Shown piece after piece: positions 60,903-64,000 of a DNA stretch of 64,000 nt (position 1 is its first letter; every line of letters begins with the position of its first letter). The translations under genes were made by a program, and so were the position numbers. The stretch lies in NCBI GenBank assembly GCA_013420905.1, contig JAAXNY010000011.1:1612001-1676000 (forward strand). The letters run 5' to 3'. Source of the stretch: Collybia mongolica. Taxonomy: Eukaryota > Basidiomycota > Agaricomycetes > Agaricales > Clitocybaceae. The notes under the pieces were generated by a model, which ran no database searches, was not told the DNA's origin, and was given only the letters and a program-made list of their open reading frames with translations.

Positions 60903-63215
60903 CTATTGGATAATTCTCGTTTTCGAGATCACAAGATAAACCAGAAACTCGACATTCCTCCAATATTCCAACCACACGTAAATATCCTGAGGCCCGATTT
61001 TCCTGCAGCTGGATGACCCCTGCCCCCTGAAAACATTTAATGTGGTCAGTACCTCAGCCACCCCCAGGTTCGGAACACATATGGTATCCTTTGAATCGTC
61101 TTGTTCTTGAGATCTTTTATAGAAATCAATCCATCTTGGAAACGGGAATGGCGTCTGAATCCAATAGTACCCTTCGGTCGGGTTTGGACCCTGGCCTGCC
61201 GTCAATTATATGTTCGAGGACATTTTTTATCCATTCTGTGAAGATTGCAAACCTGTTTGGATACATCTCGACAAAGGGACCGCAAAAGGTCACACATATA
61301 TACATTCACCCATGATATCATGCTCCGTCACGGCAGAGAATACGCTCGGAAATCCTCTTGGATTCTGAGCAACACTGTTCAAGAGCGATTGTTGGTTTAT
61401 CATAGGGTGTTTCAGGGATGGGACTCTCATCGTAATTCGTGAATGTGATGGCGCTTCTGCGTTCAATGTTCATCCCCTCCACTTGAAATATTTGGATGAT
61501 AAGGCAAAGATGTATTTATTCAAATACATAGCGCGCGCACCATATATTATCTCTAAATACCTGTGACCTCTCGGTTTCTCGGGGGTCGAAGGAGTACTCA
61601 TCCTTGACATCGAGGACGCCATTGTGGAACCTCTCTTGACCATATATAACCACCGAAGAAATATATGGATGCTGGTACAGTATTTCTTCGAAGTATCAAG
61701 CCAATGAATCTGCGACTTTACCATATGTCGCTGAATATTTCTGCCTAAAGGAACAGGGTTGGTCTGTATGAAGATACTATGTCGGTCAAGAAATATGTTA
61801 CTTTCACCGAAACCAACTTTTCTCCTGTGTTCAGTGTTATATGATCGTTCATGCGTCCCAAGACTTTCCATCGACCAGGATGAAGTGGATGAGGGACGAG
61901 GATATCACTAGTCACTCGTCGCATACGCATCTTGACTATCGTCATTCTGTAGTCGATTGGTCTAGGTGCGTTACTCTTCGACTCTGAGAGGTGACAACAC
62001 GCCAGGTGTACGATAACGACAAGCTCATATGTCCCGTCTCCAAGGGGGACAAACTCGGTGGCGCAATAAGAATTCATTAACACATACTCCCAATCGAGCT
62101 CTAGGTATTATTGACACCGGGCCCAGCTGTCTGCACCTGTCTAGCCTATCTGTATGTGGTAGCAATACCAGGAACAGCACGCCATAGACGCCTGCCTCAG
62201 TTCTTAAAATAAAGTGCCAGTGGATATGCGAGTGTACATGGACTTACAGCCTATAATGCATAAATATGAAAACCCTCACCAACAAGATGATCTCCAATTG
62301 GCCCTTGAAGAGGAGCATCGCCATAAACCTGCCGCGAGTGCTGTTAGAACGGCCTTAACCATCCTCGTGGTCGGGCTTACGATTCCCTTGAGCTGTTTGA
62401 GGAATGATTTCGCGGGTTCGTGGCCCAGCCCTGACTATGAACTATAGGAGGCGTACCATGCGCTTTTTGAATAATGCTTATGTGGTACCATTGCGACTTG
62501 TAAATATGACCTATCGTTCCAGACAACGGGCTTCGAGAACGAGGTCGACCCTATTCCACTCGGTGTAAGAAACCTGGATGATACAAAACACTTGTATGGA
62601 CCGGGTGAGTGCATGATGATCCTGTAGCTGATAGATCTCGGCGGCGTGGTGGAAGAGGACGAACACCACACCTGGCATAAACATATCTTCGAAGACTAGC
62701 GTGGACAAGACCACAGTTTTTGCACCATTGCCCAATGATTGAATTGCTTCGCGCCAGACCTGAATTGGAGCTCCTGGGCTAACAAGGACGTTAGAGGTGA
62801 CAACTTTTGACAGAAGATGTGCGACAGCGGGACGGGAATTGCGAAGGACACTACAAATACCGTGATCTCCGCTCGAAGCGTTCCAAGCCTCGCTGCTGTA
62901 AGATATGTGATAGTATCTTTCATATCGTTTCATCAGTGATTTTTCGGCAAATGGGATGCACACAATGTGACCTGTTGCGGCCAGGATGGTAACAGTGGGT
63001 CTAGGGTCATCACCTCCAAGATCAAGGTTTGCCCTTCGTGCAACCACCCGAGCGGCAGTATGCGCCCCAGGGCCCACATGGGAGGTGAGACGGGATAACT
63101 TGCCCTCCACATTTTGATAAAGGAAGACAAGATGTGCTGGGTTGTTCCTAGTAGTGAAGATCATAGAGCTCAGAAATTGTGAATGAGACGCCCACTGATG
63201 GAGGTTTGAAGCCAT
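60903..63215 (-). pseudogene. Decayed adenylate-forming reductase (AFR3 relic)
   Basis: Homologous to AFR1 at both ends but with the middle missing. N-terminal part from the ATG at 63215: MASNLHQWASHSQFL, HLVFLYQNVEGKLSRL, HTAARVVARRANLDL (compare AFR1 HNAARFVAKRTHIDL). The A3 loop survives across an intron as IIMHSPGSTSFSKPVVWNDR, with Ser to Pro and Pro to Ser changes against AFR1 MHSSGTTSFPKPI. Then the A4-A5 acid-binding region is absent, and the text resumes at EFVPLGDGTYELVV and GRWKVLGRMNDHITLNTGEK. After that the T domain and nearly all of the R domain are missing; only a C-terminal remnant (WIDFYKRSQEQDDSK, GPQDIYVWLEYWRNVEFLV) remains. The span is 2.3 kb against 4.2 kb for AFR1. It cannot encode a working reductase. 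Confidence 0.8.
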
Positions 63216-64000
63216 TGTGGTGGACAGTTCGCTTGGGCAAATCAAATAGAAGCTCATGGTGTTTGTGAGATTCCTGTCGATGTTACAGTCATCAGTCAGT
63301 TGTTTCACCGTGATAACCCTTATGGAAGCACAACTAGGTCAAATATAGCACTGAAGAAGCACCATCGGGGCCGAACGCTGCCACCTCACTCAGCTACGCT
63401 GGAACGACAATAGCCGACTGAATCCAGAAAACTTGACGTGCACCGGATATTCATGCCTTGTTCCAACTGTTCGAGCTCGTTATTACTGACCTCTGCTCTT
63501 GTTGACACATCTCAATCGCCTTTCAGACATAGCTTCTCCAAGCTTTTGCAGGGATCTGCTAGCAAGAGCCGGAGTGTAAGTCTAGCTAGTCCAAGTCGTT
63601 TCAGATCATCACTAGATCTAATTTTCAGACATAAGTTCTTGCTGCCCATGCATTTTCGACTTTGAGCACATACTCAGCCTGTCTATGGACTAGCCTCATG
63701 ATTAGTCCGGTATAGTTGGGTTGATTGGTGGCACACTGAAAAAAAAAAACCCTGTGCTGCGGCGAAGGTTGGGTGATTCCAGGGGCACCCGGTGGTGCTT
63801 GCTAGACCCAGGATTAGTCGGATTGTGGAAGTATAACAGCTATCGAAGAACAATATTAGTACGGCGGTTCATGTACAGCAGACTTACTACACAACCTGGT
63901 CAGACTCAAACACCACAGATTTATTTTTCACGTCAAAATGTGCGGAATTTACCGAGGCGCCTTGGGAGATCACCTCATTTAGAAATCCGTGGGAGAAATC
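63216..64000. other. Window end, no supported gene
   Basis: Upstream flank of the AFR3 relic. Only short frames without family features; an A-run lies near 63739-63748. Confidence 0.5.

Overview
The window is nuclear DNA of a filamentous basidiomycete, almost certainly an agaricomycete. Genes are dense and split by many 45-60 nt introns with GTRNGY-type donors. Several families present are typical of, or expanded in, Agaricomycetes: CHAT-domain proteins, DUF6534-type and related 7TM proteins, DUF7598 proteins, GMC alcohol oxidases and NRPS-like adenylate-forming reductases (AFRs). I saw no tRNA, rRNA, CRISPR, virus or autonomous transposon. Exon joins were worked out by eye, so gene ends are firmer than internal splice sites.

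Layout. 1-475: 3' end of a CHAT-domain protein. 1.5-19.5 kb: biosynthetic block with a DMATS-type aromatic prenyltransferase (+), AFR1 (-), a DUF6534 membrane protein (+), an O-methyltransferase (-) and two tandem phenol-hydroxylase-like FAD monooxygenases FMO1 and FMO2 (-). 20.7-25.8 kb: a 7TM protein (+) and the ER chaperone LHS1/HYOU1 (+). 26.8-29.0 kb: a third monooxygenase FMO3 (+). 30.1-37.0 kb: a Munc13-like protein (-) and a DUF7598 membrane protein (+). 38.9-46.8 kb: AFR2 (-), an amidohydrolase relic (-) and a secreted GMC oxidase GMC1 (-). 47.9-60.5 kb: GAPDH (-), a second DUF6534 protein (-), a second GMC oxidase GMC2 (+) and a 1,293-residue coiled-coil protein (+). 60.9-63.3 kb: a decayed third AFR (-).

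How the genes may work together. An aromatic prenyltransferase, carboxylate-reducing AFRs, phenol-hydroxylase-type monooxygenases, an O-methyltransferase and GMC alcohol oxidases are the activities expected for a prenylated hydroxybenzoate, benzaldehyde or hydroquinone meroterpenoid pathway, comparable in chemistry to the vibralactone-type pathway of Stereum relatives. The product is inferred. The genes are interrupted by housekeeping genes, so this is a loose, mosaic cluster.

The most unusual structure is an inverted segmental duplication. The locus at 37.49-38.43 kb is continuous. Its inverted copy near 25.9-29.6 kb is split at one exact point by about 2.74 kb that carries the whole FMO3 gene with its promoter. 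With the FMO1/FMO2 tandem pair and the AFR3 and amidohydrolase relics, this points to recent gain and loss of biosynthetic genes here.
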